NCBI GenBank assembly: GCA_017557625.1
Contig: JAFYYG010000016.1
Location: 1 to 64,000, forward strand
Length of the DNA: 64,000 nt
Direction of reading: 5' to 3'
DNA from: Muribaculaceae bacterium
GTDB taxonomy: Bacteria > Bacteroidota > Bacteroidia > Bacteroidales > Muribaculaceae
The notes under the pieces were generated by a model. It was given only the letters and a program-made list of their open reading frames with translations, had not been told where the DNA came from and did no database searches. The stretch's first letter is position 1; each line of letters opens with the position of its first letter. This document shows, piece by piece, positions 15,717 to 24,669 of the stretch. A program made the position numbers and the translations under genes.

Positions 15717-16622
15717 ATGGAAGAAGATCTTAAGGAAGAAAAATGGTATCCAATAGAAGATAATATATTTCATCATTACTATAATCTATTTTATCGGATT
15801 AATGAAGATGGCGAAACAGCCACCATTGGAGTTGAGCATTACGAAGATGAGAGGTTTGTAACAACAATTCATTGTCCTCAATTTGTTGATGGTTATTTGG
15901 TAACCAATCTTGAAGAAGACACTTTCACCCACACAGAATGGTATCATAGATATCATGATAGGCTAGTTTATGCCGGAGACATTGCATATAAGTTTAAAGG
16001 AAAGGAGAATAAAGAAGTTTCAATTGCAATTAAAGAAGGGTGTGTTGGTATCGCTGACAAGATTTTCTCCCACTGCTCGGGTTTGACATCTGTAGTTATA
16101 CCTAACTCAGTTATCTATATTGGCAACTATGCTTTTGAATATTGTAGCGGCTTGACATCGGTGAACATCCCCAACTCGGTAAAAACGATAGGCGACTCTG
16201 CTTTTTGTTCGTGCAATAAGTTGACCACTGTAGTGATCGGCAATTCGGTAAAAACAATTGGCGATAGCGCTTTCAGTTATTGTGATAGTTTGACTTCTAT
16301 TATCATCCCCGATTCTGTAATCAAAATTGGCGACTCTGCATTTTATTACTGCGATGACTTGTCTTCTGTGGTTATTGGAAAATCGGTAAAAGAAATTGGC
16401 TACAACTCATTCAAGGGCTGTATTAGTTTGCACTCAATCTTTTGCAAAACAGCTAACCCCACATCGCATTTTGAGATGCCTAATGATGAAACGATTCTCT
16501 ACATACCCATAGGCTCTCTTGATGCCTACATAGCAATAGGTTTCGAAGAAAACCAACTAGTGGAACTGACCGATGAGGAAATGAAGCGCAGAATAGCAGA
16601 ATTGAAAGGACAACAAATTTAG
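15717..16622 (+). CDS. BspA-type leucine-rich-repeat protein without signal peptide
   Basis: A 301-residue protein. Residues about 105-245 form six or so LRR_5 repeats (L-T-S-V-x-I-P-N-S-V-x-x-I-G-x-x-A-F-x-x-C). The N-terminal 100 residues are acidic and aromatic-rich with no hydrophobic leader, and the C-terminus ends in a charged helix. Unlike the LRR protein at the left edge it has no dockerin-like tail. It would remain cytoplasmic unless exported in a non-classical way. Family members usually mediate protein binding; the target is unknown. It stands alone, with a possible weak promoter at 15546. Confidence 0.8.
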   Translation: MEEDLKEEKWYPIEDNIFHHYYNLFYRINEDGETATIGVEHYEDERFVTTIHCPQFVDGYLVTNLEEDTFTHTEWYHRYHDRLVYAGDIAYKFKGKENKEVSIAIKEGCVGIADKIFSHCSGLTSVVIPNSVIYIGNYAFEYCSGLTSVNIPNSVKTIGDSAFCSCNKLTTVVIGNSVKTIGDSAFSYCDSLTSIIIPDSVIKIGDSAFYYCDDLSSVVIGKSVKEIGYNSFKGCISLHSIFCKTANPTSHFEMPNDETILYIPIGSLDAYIAIGFEENQLVELTDEEMKRRIAELKGQQI

Positions 16623-16664
16623 TCTTAATTTGTGGAAACTAGTTGTTTTTCCTTGGCGCGGGTG

Positions 16665-16693
16665 TTAGTTTTAATTCGTTTAATTCGTGTGCT
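16665..16693 (-). repeat. CACACTAATTAAACGAATT-family repeat, inverted
   Basis: The complement reads AGCACACGAATTAAACGAAT followed by TAAAACTAA, one base different from the copy at 63586-63614. Confidence 0.75.
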
Positions 16694-16703
16694 TTCCTCT
16701 GAA

Positions 16704-16735
16704 TTTGACAATCTGCGGTTTTTTGTGTACTTTTG
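16704..16735 (+). promoter_or_regulatory. Bacteroidetes promoter TTTG-N20-TACTTTTG
   Basis: TTTG at 16704-16707 and TACTTTTG at 16728-16735 are spaced by 20 bases. The porin ATG follows 24 bases later. Confidence 0.65.
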
Positions 16736-16759
16736 TGGCGGTATTTAAAAATTATTGCT

Positions 16760-17995
16760 ATGAAACGTATATTTTTAATGCTGTTGTCGCTGGTGTGGCT
16801 GGTGCCTGGCGTGTGGGCAACCGACGTGGTGGCAGCGACTGATAACAGCACTGGTCCAGAAGCAACTACAGCAACCGAAGAAATTACAGCAGCCACTGTC
16901 ACCACTGCTGCTGAACCCCTTCAAAACGACAAGGAGAAGAGTGATAAACCGCCCATTTTCACCAAGCCGAAGTTCAGCGGATATGGCATCGGCTCCTATC
17001 AGGCGACTTTTCAGGAGGGGAATAACAGCAACACCTTCAATGTAAGAATTGTCAGAGTATCGGTCGATGGAAAAATCCTCAACCAACTATATTACAAGGT
17101 GCAGGGCCAAATCAACGGCAACACCTCTACCCTGGGCAGCAGTCCGCGCCTGGTCGATTTCTTCATGGAGTGGCAACGCTATGACTTCTTCAAAGTGAAA
17201 CTTGGCCAGTTCAAGCGCCCGTTTACCTTCGAGAACCCCATGCATCCGCTCGACCAGGGCTTCATGTCTTACTCTCAGCCCGTGTCAAAACTGTCGGGAT
17301 TCAGTGACCGCACTGGCGAGCATGCCAGCAACGGCCGCGATATAGGTCTGCAGTTTCAGGGCGACTTCCTCAAAAACAGTTCTGGCCGCTATCTGCTTCA
17401 CTATCAGGTGGGCGTGTTCAACGGCCAGGGTATCAATGTGACCGATGTAGATAAGAAGAAAGACATCATCGGAGGCGTGTGGGTGATGCCTATTGCCGGT
17501 CTCAGAATTGGCGCCTTTGGCTGGGAAGGCTCCTACGCTCGCAAGAGCGGCGGCGAGGTGCTGAGCCTCAACAAGCACCGCTATGCCTTGAGTGCGGAAT
17601 ATAAGAAGGGCGACCTCCAGCTTCGCGGCGAGTACATCCACTCCACAGGTCTGGGCTTTGCCACCACCTACCAGAAACCTGGCGACGCCACCGACCTCAC
17701 CATCAAGACCTATACCGACCGCGACGTCAACGAGATTGCCGCCAACAAGGCCGACGGCTTCTATGCCCTCGCCATAGTTCCTGTTTACCGTGACAAACTC
17801 ATGGTAAAGGGCCGTTATGACCTATATCGCCCCAGCGCCACTTGGCTTCATGCCAAGACCAACTATGAGATAGGTCTCAACTTCCGCTTCTGCAAATATT
17901 TTGAGATACAGTCGGAGTATGTCTTCACCAACGACCGCTCCCTTGCCAAGCACAACTACAGCAGCGTGTATGTGCAAGTGAGCGTGAGATATTAA
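16760..17995 (+). CDS. OprO/OprP-type porin
   Basis: A 411-residue outer-membrane protein. The ATG at 16760 is preferred over an upstream GTG because it opens directly on a signal peptide (M-K-R-I-F-L-M-L-L-S-L-V-W, cleavage near W-A-T). A Thr/Ala-rich linker (about 25-65) precedes a barrel with alternating hydrophobic strands and motifs such as F-F-K-V-K-L-G-Q-F-K-R-P-F and G-R-D-I-G-L-Q-F, typical of phosphate-selective porin O/P proteins. It ends in V-S-V-R-Y, an aromatic C-terminal residue as in barrel proteins. In Bacteroidetes the substrate is often not phosphate and cannot be told here. The Dcu carrier gene follows 108 bases downstream. Confidence 0.85.
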   Translation: MKRIFLMLLSLVWLVPGVWATDVVAATDNSTGPEATTATEEITAATVTTAAEPLQNDKEKSDKPPIFTKPKFSGYGIGSYQATFQEGNNSNTFNVRIVRVSVDGKILNQLYYKVQGQINGNTSTLGSSPRLVDFFMEWQRYDFFKVKLGQFKRPFTFENPMHPLDQGFMSYSQPVSKLSGFSDRTGEHASNGRDIGLQFQGDFLKNSSGRYLLHYQVGVFNGQGINVTDVDKKKDIIGGVWVMPIAGLRIGAFGWEGSYARKSGGEVLSLNKHRYALSAEYKKGDLQLRGEYIHSTGLGFATTYQKPGDATDLTIKTYTDRDVNEIAANKADGFYALAIVPVYRDKLMVKGRYDLYRPSATWLHAKTNYEIGLNFRFCKYFEIQSEYVFTNDRSLAKHNYSSVYVQVSVRY

Positions 17996-17999
17996 ATAT

Positions 18000-18085
18000 T
18001 GGTTATGGGTTATTGGTTATTGGACTCTCAACCCTTCCCTCTCCACTCTTCCCTCTTCCCTCTCCCCTCTCAACTCCCTCTTAAA
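18000..18085. repeat. Simple repeat spacer (GGTTATTGG and CTCTCCCCTCT types)
   Basis: GGTTATGGGTTATTGGTTATTGG is followed by degenerate CCCTCTCCACTCTTCC copies. Both classes recur at 19571-19750, and the second recurs inside pdxB. Confidence 0.75.
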
Positions 18086-18103
18086 ACTTAACACTTATAT
18101 ATT

Positions 18104-19567
18104 ATGTCAGCATTAATGATTTTACAGCTCTGCATCGTTCTCGGAGCTTTGTGGCTGGGCTCCCGCTATGGCAGCTTGGCATTAGGTGCCATTTCAGGCA
18201 TTGGACTTGCGATTTTGGTCTTTGGCTTCGGCATGAAGCCCGGAACTCCTCCCACCGACGTTATCTACATCATCATCGCCGCAGTGACCTGCGCAGGCAT
18301 CATGCAGGCGTCGGGTGGCATGGACTGGCTCATCCAGCTCGCTGAGAAGCTGCTGCGCAAGCACCCCGCGCGCATCACCTTCCTCGCTCCCTTGTGCACC
18401 TTTTTCCTCACCGTACTGGTGGGAACAGGCCACGTGGTTTACACCTTGATGCCCATCATCTGCGATATCTCCATCAAGAAAGGCATACGCCCAGAGCGTC
18501 CTTGCGGCATCGCCAGCATAGCGTCGCAGATTGGTATCACCTGCTCGCCCATCGCCGCTGCGGTAGTGGCGTTCATCACCATCTCGGGTGCTAACGGATA
18601 TGCCATCACTATCCCTAAGGTGCTCATGGTGACATTCCCAGCTTGTATTCTCGGTATCATCATGGCATCGGTAGCCTCCTACAAGCGTGGTAAAGACCTT
18701 GACAAAGACCCCGAGTTCCAGAAGAAGATTGCCGACCCTGAGCAGCGCGAGTTCATCTATGGCAACAGCGCCACCACTCTCGACAAGAAAATCGCTCCCG
18801 AGAGCAAGCGTGCCGTTTACATCTTCTTTGGCGCACTGCTGGTGATTGTGTTCTTCGCCATTTTCCAGGAACTGCTGCCTGCCCATGAAACGATAAAGGC
18901 CATTAAAGACGCTCCCGATGTGCAGCTTCTGGGCTCAAGAGTCAAAATCTCGGCCGAGCAGCTTGCAAAGCTCGGCGTGTCAGTCGATGGCATAACCCAA
19001 ATGGAATTTACGCCATTAAAGATGAACATCGTGATTCAGATTGTGATGATTTCGGCGGCGGCGCTGATGATAATTTTCTGCAAGGCATCGGCCAAGAAGG
19101 CGGTGAGCGGTCCAGTATGGCAAAGCGGCATGGTTGCCGTTGTCGCCATCTATGGCATCGCTTGGCTTGCCGACACCTACTTCGCCAACTACCTGGGTGA
19201 GATTCAAGAAATGCTTGCCGGCATGGTAGAGAAATACCCGTGGTCGATAGCTTTCGCCTTCTTCTTGGTGTCAGTACTTGTCAATTCCCAAGGAGCTGTT
19301 GTGGTTGCCATGCTGCCACTTGCCTATAAGCTCGGCATTGACGGGTGGATACTGCTTGGCGTGCTGCCATCGGTTTATGGATACTTCTTCATTCCCAATT
19401 ATCCGTCGGATATCGCCACTGTGAACTTCGACCGCACAGGAACGACAAAAATCGGAAAATATCTTCTCAACCATTCCTTCATGATGCCTGGAATGGTGCA
19501 CACCATTGTGGCATGTGTGGCAGGATATCTCATCGCTTACCTCTATCACTCAATGGGGTGGATATAA
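18104..19567 (+). CDS. Anaerobic C4-dicarboxylate transporter, DcuA/DcuB family
   Basis: A 487-residue polytopic membrane protein. The conserved N-terminal region (S-R-Y-G-S-L-A-L-G, P-T-D-V-I-Y-I-I-I-A-A, Q-A-S-G-G-M-D-W-L) and the segment V-G-T-G-H-V-V-Y-T-L-M-P-I-I match the Dcu family. Family members exchange fumarate, malate, aspartate and succinate across the inner membrane during fumarate respiration. A hydrophilic loop at about 205-245 splits the two membrane halves. Which acid it prefers, and DcuA versus DcuB, cannot be decided. The genes upstream (porin) and downstream (dipeptidase) run in the same direction but are separated by repeat-filled spacers. Confidence 0.9.
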   Translation: MSALMILQLCIVLGALWLGSRYGSLALGAISGIGLAILVFGFGMKPGTPPTDVIYIIIAAVTCAGIMQASGGMDWLIQLAEKLLRKHPARITFLAPLCTFFLTVLVGTGHVVYTLMPIICDISIKKGIRPERPCGIASIASQIGITCSPIAAAVVAFITISGANGYAITIPKVLMVTFPACILGIIMASVASYKRGKDLDKDPEFQKKIADPEQREFIYGNSATTLDKKIAPESKRAVYIFFGALLVIVFFAIFQELLPAHETIKAIKDAPDVQLLGSRVKISAEQLAKLGVSVDGITQMEFTPLKMNIVIQIVMISAAALMIIFCKASAKKAVSGPVWQSGMVAVVAIYGIAWLADTYFANYLGEIQEMLAGMVEKYPWSIAFAFFLVSVLVNSQGAVVVAMLPLAYKLGIDGWILLGVLPSVYGYFFIPNYPSDIATVNFDRTGTTKIGKYLLNHSFMMPGMVHTIVACVAGYLIAYLYHSMGWI

Positions 19568-19570
19568 GGT

Positions 19571-19750
19571 TGTTGAGTGGAAAGTGGAATGAGGAACGTG
19601 GAACGAGATTTCACCTTCTTCTACCTTCCACCAATAAACAATAAACAAACTCCGTTCCACTTTCCACCTTCCACCAATAACCAATAAACGATAAACGAAC
19701 TCCAAACTCCGTTCCACCTTCCACCAATAACCAATAAACAATAAACAGAC
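19571..19750. repeat. Simple repeat spacer (CCAATAAACAATAAAC and GGAAAGTGGAA types)
   Basis: At least four CCAATAAACAATAAAC or CCAATAACCAATAAAC copies alternate with TTCCACCTTCCACC and AACTCCGTTCCAC blocks. It fills the whole gap between the dicarboxylate carrier and the dipeptidase. Confidence 0.85.
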
Positions 19751-19752
19751 TT

Positions 19753-21381
19753 ATGAATTTAAAATTTTTTATTTCGATAGCCCTGGTGGCGACAGCGTTT
19801 GTCGCTGTGGGGCAAGTGGATGAGACAACTCGTGAGGGCATGAGGCGACTGTCTTGCACCAGCATCATGGTGGGCAAGAACGCCAGCACCGACGGCTCGG
19901 TGATGACCTCCCACACCTGCGACTCGTGGTACCGCACGTGGATGACGATGACGCCCGCCCGCGACTATGAGCGCGATACGGTGACCGCAATCTACGAGGG
20001 ACGCATGCACACTCAGGCTGCGAGCGACAGCACCAAGATGTATGTGAAGGGCACCATTCCGCAGGTGCGCCACACCTACCGCTACCTCGACACCGCCTAC
20101 CCCTGTATGAATGAGAAACAGGTAGCGATGGGCGAGACTACCATCGGCGGCCGCGACACGCTGGTAAACAAGGCGGGAATGTTCTACATCGAAGAACTGG
20201 AGCGCATCGCACTGGAACGCTGCTCCACCGCTCGCGATGCCATCAAAACGATGGGCAGCCTTGCCGAGAAGTACGGTTACTGCGATGGCGGCGAGGCACT
20301 CACCGTTGCCGACCCCAACGAGGTGTGGATATTCGAGATTTTCGGTGCTGGCCCCAAGAAGGTGGGTGCTGTGTGGGCTGCTGTACGCATTCCCGACGAC
20401 GAGATTGCCGTCTCGGCCAACATCTCGCGCATCGGCACCCTCGACCTCAACGACAAGGACCACTACATGGCATCGGCCAACGTGAAGGATGTCGCCAAGC
20501 AACTCAAGCTGTGGGACGGCAAGGAGGAGTTCAATTTCTTCAAGGCCTATAGCGGTGAGAACTACTTCCATGAGAAGAAGAACTACAGCGTGCGTGAGCA
20601 CTACATAATGAACGCCCTCGCGCCATCACTCAACCTCAGCGACACGGTGGAGTGGCTGCCATTGAGCATCAAGCCCGACGCGAAGGTGAGTCCCGAACAG
20701 GTGATGCAGCTGCTGGGAAGCTACTACGAGGGCACCGACAAGAACCTTAGCGGCCGTCACCTTATACCTAACCCCAAGCGCAAAGACAAGCAGGGCAACC
20801 TCGTGGAGAACGAGCCCGACAGCATAGTGTCGCCCTTCAGCAACCCCTGGATGCGCCCTGACGAGATAAACATGTATTACGCCATGGGCGACTCGGCGAT
20901 GAAGAACATCCGCACCGTGAGCGTACCCTGGAGTGCCTACAGCACCGTAATTCAGTGTCGTTCCTGGCTCCCCGACGAGGTGGGCGGAGTGGCATGGATA
21001 TGCCTCGACAACCCAGGCGAGAGTCCGCGATTCCCCATCTTCGCCGGCACCACCGAGCTGCCTCAACTGCTACAGGTGTGCGGCCAGCACAGCGACCGCG
21101 ACGATGCCGCCCTGTGGCACTACCGCAAGGCGAACCGTCTCGCCACTGTGCGATGGGGCAAGTTCCGCTCCATGATTGAGCCGCAGCGCGACTACTTCAT
21201 GGAGAAAGGACAGAGAGAACTGCCCTACGTGCAACAAATGTGGCAACAGCTTAACGCCAGCGACCCTGAGAAAGCCCAGACGATGCTTAACGGCTACGTC
21301 TCCGACTTCTTCGGCGCCACCATCCTCCGTTGGGACGAGCTCGCCCGCGACCTCTGGCGACAAAACTGGACAGGATTTTGA
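19753..21381 (+). CDS. Dipeptidase, peptidase family C69 (PepD-like)
   Basis: A 542-residue protein. An N-terminal signal peptide (about 1-20, ending A-V-G-Q) is followed by R-R-L-S-C35-T-S-I-M-V-G-K, where C35 fits the N-terminal nucleophile of C69 dipeptidases after propeptide removal. The conserved D-G-S-V-M-T-S-H-T block and the later W-R-P-like and E-N-Y regions agree with the family. It probably acts in the periplasm on peptides and may supply amino acids such as aspartate, but that is inference. Upstream is a simple-repeat spacer; downstream is an unrelated Sel1 protein. Confidence 0.87.
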   Translation: MNLKFFISIALVATAFVAVGQVDETTREGMRRLSCTSIMVGKNASTDGSVMTSHTCDSWYRTWMTMTPARDYERDTVTAIYEGRMHTQAASDSTKMYVKGTIPQVRHTYRYLDTAYPCMNEKQVAMGETTIGGRDTLVNKAGMFYIEELERIALERCSTARDAIKTMGSLAEKYGYCDGGEALTVADPNEVWIFEIFGAGPKKVGAVWAAVRIPDDEIAVSANISRIGTLDLNDKDHYMASANVKDVAKQLKLWDGKEEFNFFKAYSGENYFHEKKNYSVREHYIMNALAPSLNLSDTVEWLPLSIKPDAKVSPEQVMQLLGSYYEGTDKNLSGRHLIPNPKRKDKQGNLVENEPDSIVSPFSNPWMRPDEINMYYAMGDSAMKNIRTVSVPWSAYSTVIQCRSWLPDEVGGVAWICLDNPGESPRFPIFAGTTELPQLLQVCGQHSDRDDAALWHYRKANRLATVRWGKFRSMIEPQRDYFMEKGQRELPYVQQMWQQLNASDPEKAQTMLNGYVSDFFGATILRWDELARDLWRQNWTGF

Positions 21382-21469
21382 ATTAAAGCATGCGAATTGA
21401 TCATGGTTCAAGGTGCAATTGAGAAGTTGAAAATTTTAGTGAAATGAATCAGAATTAATCATTACATTT

Positions 21470-23347
21470 ATGAAAAAGATAATAACTTTATTTTTTGCTC
21501 TTCTTGTGGTTTTGACTGCCATGGCGGAAGTGAACTATAGCCTCAATCTTAAAGAGAAAGCCCAACGTGGAGATGCCAGTGCTCAATGTGACTTGGGATA
21601 TTGCTATGCGCGTGGTCAAGGTGTAGCGCAAGACTACATCCAGGCGGTGTATTGGTATCGCAAAGCTGCCGAGCAAGGTGATGCCACGGCACAATACAAC
21701 TTGGGGTATAGCTATGCACAAGGCTATGGTGTAGCGCAAGACTACATCCAGGCGGTGTATTGGTATCGCAAAGCTGCCGAGCAGGGCAATGCCAGTGGAC
21801 AATGTAGCTTGGGGTATTGCTATGATAAAGGCAAAGGAGTAGCGCAGGAATACAGACAAGCAGTGTACTGGTACCACAAGTCTGCCGAGCAAGGCAATGC
21901 CACGGCACAAAACAACTTGGGGAATTGCTATTATAACGGCAATGGAGTAGCGCAGGAATACATCCAGGCTGTATATTGGTTCCGCAAGTCTGCCGAGCAG
22001 GGTAATGCTACGGCACAAAACAACTTGGGGAATTGCTATTATAACGGCAATGGAGTAGCGCAGGACTACATCCAGGCGGTGTATTGGTACCGCAAGTCTG
22101 CCGAGCAGGGCAATGCCAGTGGACAATGTGGCTTGGGAAATTGCAATTATTACGGCAATGGAGTAGCGCAGGACTACAGACAAGCAGTGTACTGGTACCG
22201 CAAGTCTGCCGAGCAGGGCAATGCCACGGCACAATACAATTTGGGGTATACCTATGCACAAGGCTATGGTGTAGCGCAAGACTACAACCAGGCAGTGTAT
22301 TGGTACCGCAAGTCTGCCGAGCAGGGCAATGCCGATGGACAATGTAGCTTGGGGTATTGCTATGATAAAGGCAAAGGAGTAGCGCAGGACTACATCCAGG
22401 CGGTGTATTGGTACAGTAAGTCTGCCGAGCAGGGCAATGCCACGGCACAAAACAACTTGGGGAATTGCTATGAAAATGGACATGGTGTAGCGCAAGACTA
22501 CAGACAAGCAGTGTACTGGTATCGCAAGTCTGCCGAGCAAGGTAATGCCACGGCACAAAACAACTTGGGGAATTGCTATGAAAATGGACATGGTGTAGCG
22601 CAGGACTACAACCAGGCAGTGTACTGGTACCGCAAGTCTGCCGAGCAGGGCAATGCCGGTGGACAATGTAGCTTGGGGTATTGCTATGATAAAGGCAAAG
22701 GAGTAGCGCAAGACTACATCCAGGCGGTGTATTGGTACAGTAAGTCTGCCGAGCAGGGTAATGCCAGAGGACAATGTGGCTTGGGGAATTGCTATTATTT
22801 CGGCAAAGAAGTAGCACAGGACTACAGACAAGCAGTGTACTGGTACCACAAGTCTGCCGAACAGGGTAATGCCACGGCACAAAACAACTTGGGGAATTGC
22901 TATGAAAATGGACATGGTGTAGCGCAGGACTACATCCAGGCGGTGTATTGGTACCGCAAGGCAGCCGAACAGAGTAATGCCGGTGGACAATGTGGCTTGG
23001 GATATTGCTATGCGCGTGGTCAAGGTGTAGCTCAAGACTACATCCAGGCTGTATATTGGTTCCGCAAGTCTGCCGAGCAGGGTGATGCCACGGCACAAAA
23101 CAACTTAGGGTATAGCTATGAACAAGGCTATGGTGTAGCTCAAGACTACATCCAGGCGGTGTATTGGTACAGCAAATCTGCAGAGCAGGGTGATGAGGAG
23201 GCTCAATGCGGTTTGGGGAATTGCTATGAGAATGGCTATGGCGTGACAAAAGACCTCAATCAAGCGGTGGAATGGTACCGCAAGGCGGCACGTCAAGGAA
23301 ACACTTCTGCTCAAAACAATTTGACACGCCTGGGCTATTCGTGGTAG
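21470..23347 (+). CDS. Secreted Sel1-repeat protein with 16 near-identical 36-residue units
   Basis: A 625-residue protein. A signal peptide (about 1-19, ending A-M-A-E) is followed by Sel1 (SLR/TPR-like) helix pairs with consensus G-N-A-x-x-Q-x-x-L-G-x-C-Y-x-x-G-x-G-V-A-Q-D-Y-x-Q-A-V-Y-W-Y-x-K-S-A-E-Q. I count 16 AVYWY/AVYWF/AVEWY helices. The 108-base units are so alike at DNA level that recombination between them is likely, and unit number may vary between strains. Only the last unit (L-N-Q-A-V-E-W-Y) is diverged, as expected at an array edge. Sel1 proteins act as protein-binding scaffolds, often at the host interface. Long open frames on the opposite strand are artefacts of the repeated codon pattern. 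Confidence 0.93.
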   Translation: MKKIITLFFALLVVLTAMAEVNYSLNLKEKAQRGDASAQCDLGYCYARGQGVAQDYIQAVYWYRKAAEQGDATAQYNLGYSYAQGYGVAQDYIQAVYWYRKAAEQGNASGQCSLGYCYDKGKGVAQEYRQAVYWYHKSAEQGNATAQNNLGNCYYNGNGVAQEYIQAVYWFRKSAEQGNATAQNNLGNCYYNGNGVAQDYIQAVYWYRKSAEQGNASGQCGLGNCNYYGNGVAQDYRQAVYWYRKSAEQGNATAQYNLGYTYAQGYGVAQDYNQAVYWYRKSAEQGNADGQCSLGYCYDKGKGVAQDYIQAVYWYSKSAEQGNATAQNNLGNCYENGHGVAQDYRQAVYWYRKSAEQGNATAQNNLGNCYENGHGVAQDYNQAVYWYRKSAEQGNAGGQCSLGYCYDKGKGVAQDYIQAVYWYSKSAEQGNARGQCGLGNCYYFGKEVAQDYRQAVYWYHKSAEQGNATAQNNLGNCYENGHGVAQDYIQAVYWYRKAAEQSNAGGQCGLGYCYARGQGVAQDYIQAVYWFRKSAEQGDATAQNNLGYSYEQGYGVAQDYIQAVYWYSKSAEQGDEEAQCGLGNCYENGYGVTKDLNQAVEWYRKAARQGNTSAQNNLTRLGYSW

Positions 23348-23376
23348 TGATTTAATGCACAATTCATAATGCACAA

Positions 23377-23432
23377 TTATTGCTGTTGAGTTAATGCAGT
23401 TACCGAAAAAAACACTATCTTTGCAGACGAAA
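23377..23432 (+). promoter_or_regulatory. Promoter segment, copy 1 of a 56-base duplication (-7 TATCTTTG)
   Basis: Holds TATCTTTG at 23416-23423, 29 bases before the Fic start. It is repeated almost unchanged (4 substitutions, no gap) at 24506-24561 before ychF. No canonical -33 box; the conserved GCTGTTG and GGTTACCG-like blocks may replace it. Confidence 0.55.
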
Positions 23433-23451
23433 TATTAATGCTTTAATTACT

Positions 23452-24477
23452 GTGAACCAAGAATTAACACATAGATTAAAGGAAATACTCAATGAGTATA
23501 ATTCATTGGGGATTGTCAAGCAGATAGACTACCAAAAGTTCTATCTCTACTCTATTATTACCCATTCTACAGCCATTGAGGGAAGCACTGTAACCGAAAT
23601 AGAGAATCAATTGTTATTTGATGAAGGTATTTCGGCAAAAGGTCGCACTATCCAAGAACAAATGATGAATTTGGATTTAAAAATGGCATACGAGCAGTCC
23701 ATGATTTTAGCACACCAACACACTAATTTTTCTGTTGAAATGCTCAAAGGTCTGTCAGCTATCGTTATGAAAAATACTGGAAGCATCTACAACACCGCTC
23801 AAGGTTCGTTTGATGCATCAAAGGGTGATCTTCGTCTGGTAGGCGTGACTGCTGGTGTTGGTGGCCGTTCCTATATGAATTATATGAAAGTTCCTTCAAA
23901 ACTTGAAGAGTTTTGTAAAAACATAAACATTCATCGACAGCATCTTCTTGGCAACGATGATATTATCGCTAAATATCTTTTGAGTTTTGAGGCTCATTAT
24001 CAATTGGTCACAATTCATCCATGGGTTGACGGCAACGGCAGAATGGCTCGTCTAATTATGAATCATCTGCAATATGAACTTGGATTATTACCAGTAAAGA
24101 TTCTTAAAGAGGACAAAGCAGAATACATCCAAGCACTTGTTGACTCTCAAGAACAAGAATCATACGAGCCGTTCAACTCTTTTATGCTAAAAGAACATAT
24201 TCAAAACCTAAAGAAAGAAATCGAAGAATATATAAAAACACAAGCAATTGACCCAATAAAAACCGTTCCTGACCCGATAAACGTTTCCTCTGACCCGATA
24301 AAAGAGCGATTGATTGATGCTATTAAGCAAGATAACAGTCTCAACTATGCCGAATATGGCAGATTGCTGGGAGTCTCGGAGGCAACAATAAAGCGTCGCC
24401 TAAGTGAACTAAAAAAAACAGGAATAATAATAAGAAAAGGAAGTAACAAAACTGGGCATTGGGAGATAAAACAATAA
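23452..24477 (+). CDS. Fic-domain protein (class II) with C-terminal winged helix
   Basis: A 341-residue protein starting at GTG; no in-frame ATG lies nearby upstream. The Fic active-site motif H189-P-W-V-D-G-N-G-R-M-A-R200 is complete. S39-T-A-I-E43-G44 matches the inhibitory helix (S/T)xxxE(G/N) in front of the Fic core, which defines class II autoinhibited Fic enzymes that AMPylate target hydroxyls. The linker at 245-270 carries three D-P-I repeats, and residues about 280-341 form a winged helix (L-L-G-V-S-E-A-T-I-K-R-R-L), suggesting DNA binding or autoregulation. No separate antitoxin is adjacent, consistent with cis inhibition. The target is unknown. Confidence 0.9.
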   Translation: MNQELTHRLKEILNEYNSLGIVKQIDYQKFYLYSIITHSTAIEGSTVTEIENQLLFDEGISAKGRTIQEQMMNLDLKMAYEQSMILAHQHTNFSVEMLKGLSAIVMKNTGSIYNTAQGSFDASKGDLRLVGVTAGVGGRSYMNYMKVPSKLEEFCKNINIHRQHLLGNDDIIAKYLLSFEAHYQLVTIHPWVDGNGRMARLIMNHLQYELGLLPVKILKEDKAEYIQALVDSQEQESYEPFNSFMLKEHIQNLKKEIEEYIKTQAIDPIKTVPDPINVSSDPIKERLIDAIKQDNSLNYAEYGRLLGVSEATIKRRLSELKKTGIIIRKGSNKTGHWEIKQ

Positions 24478-24505
24478 TCAAAAATCAGCCCGTCGTTTTG
24501 AGTGT

Positions 24506-24561
24506 TTATTGCTGTTGGGTTAATGCGGTTACCGAAAAAATCACTATCTTTGCAGGCGAAA
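24506..24561 (+). promoter_or_regulatory. Promoter segment, copy 2 of the duplication (-7 TATCTTTG)
   Basis: TATCTTTG at 24545-24552, about 118 bases before the ychF ATG. It is offset by exactly 1129 bases from copy 1. Two REP-like palindromes separate it from the gene. Confidence 0.5.
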
Positions 24562-24573
24562 TTGTCAACGGAC

Positions 24574-24631
24574 GGTCAAGGCATGCCTTGTCCTTACATT
24601 CGTCAATGAGTGGACGAGGCAGGCCTCGTCC
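24574..24631. repeat. Pair of REP-like palindromes
   Basis: GGTCAAGGCATGCCTTGTCC at 24574-24593 and GGACGAGGCAGGCCTCGTCC at 24612-24631, the second followed by CTACAA. They lie in the likely 5' leader of ychF. Confidence 0.85.
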
Positions 24632-24669
24632 CTACAAATTATTAAAATACTAAACTAAAGAATATTCTT

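Noticed and set aside
21488-23249. Long minus-strand open frames of 536 and 413 codons
   Set aside because: They mirror the 108-base Sel1 units; the repeated codon pattern keeps the antisense frames open. The sense frame has a signal peptide and a known repeat.
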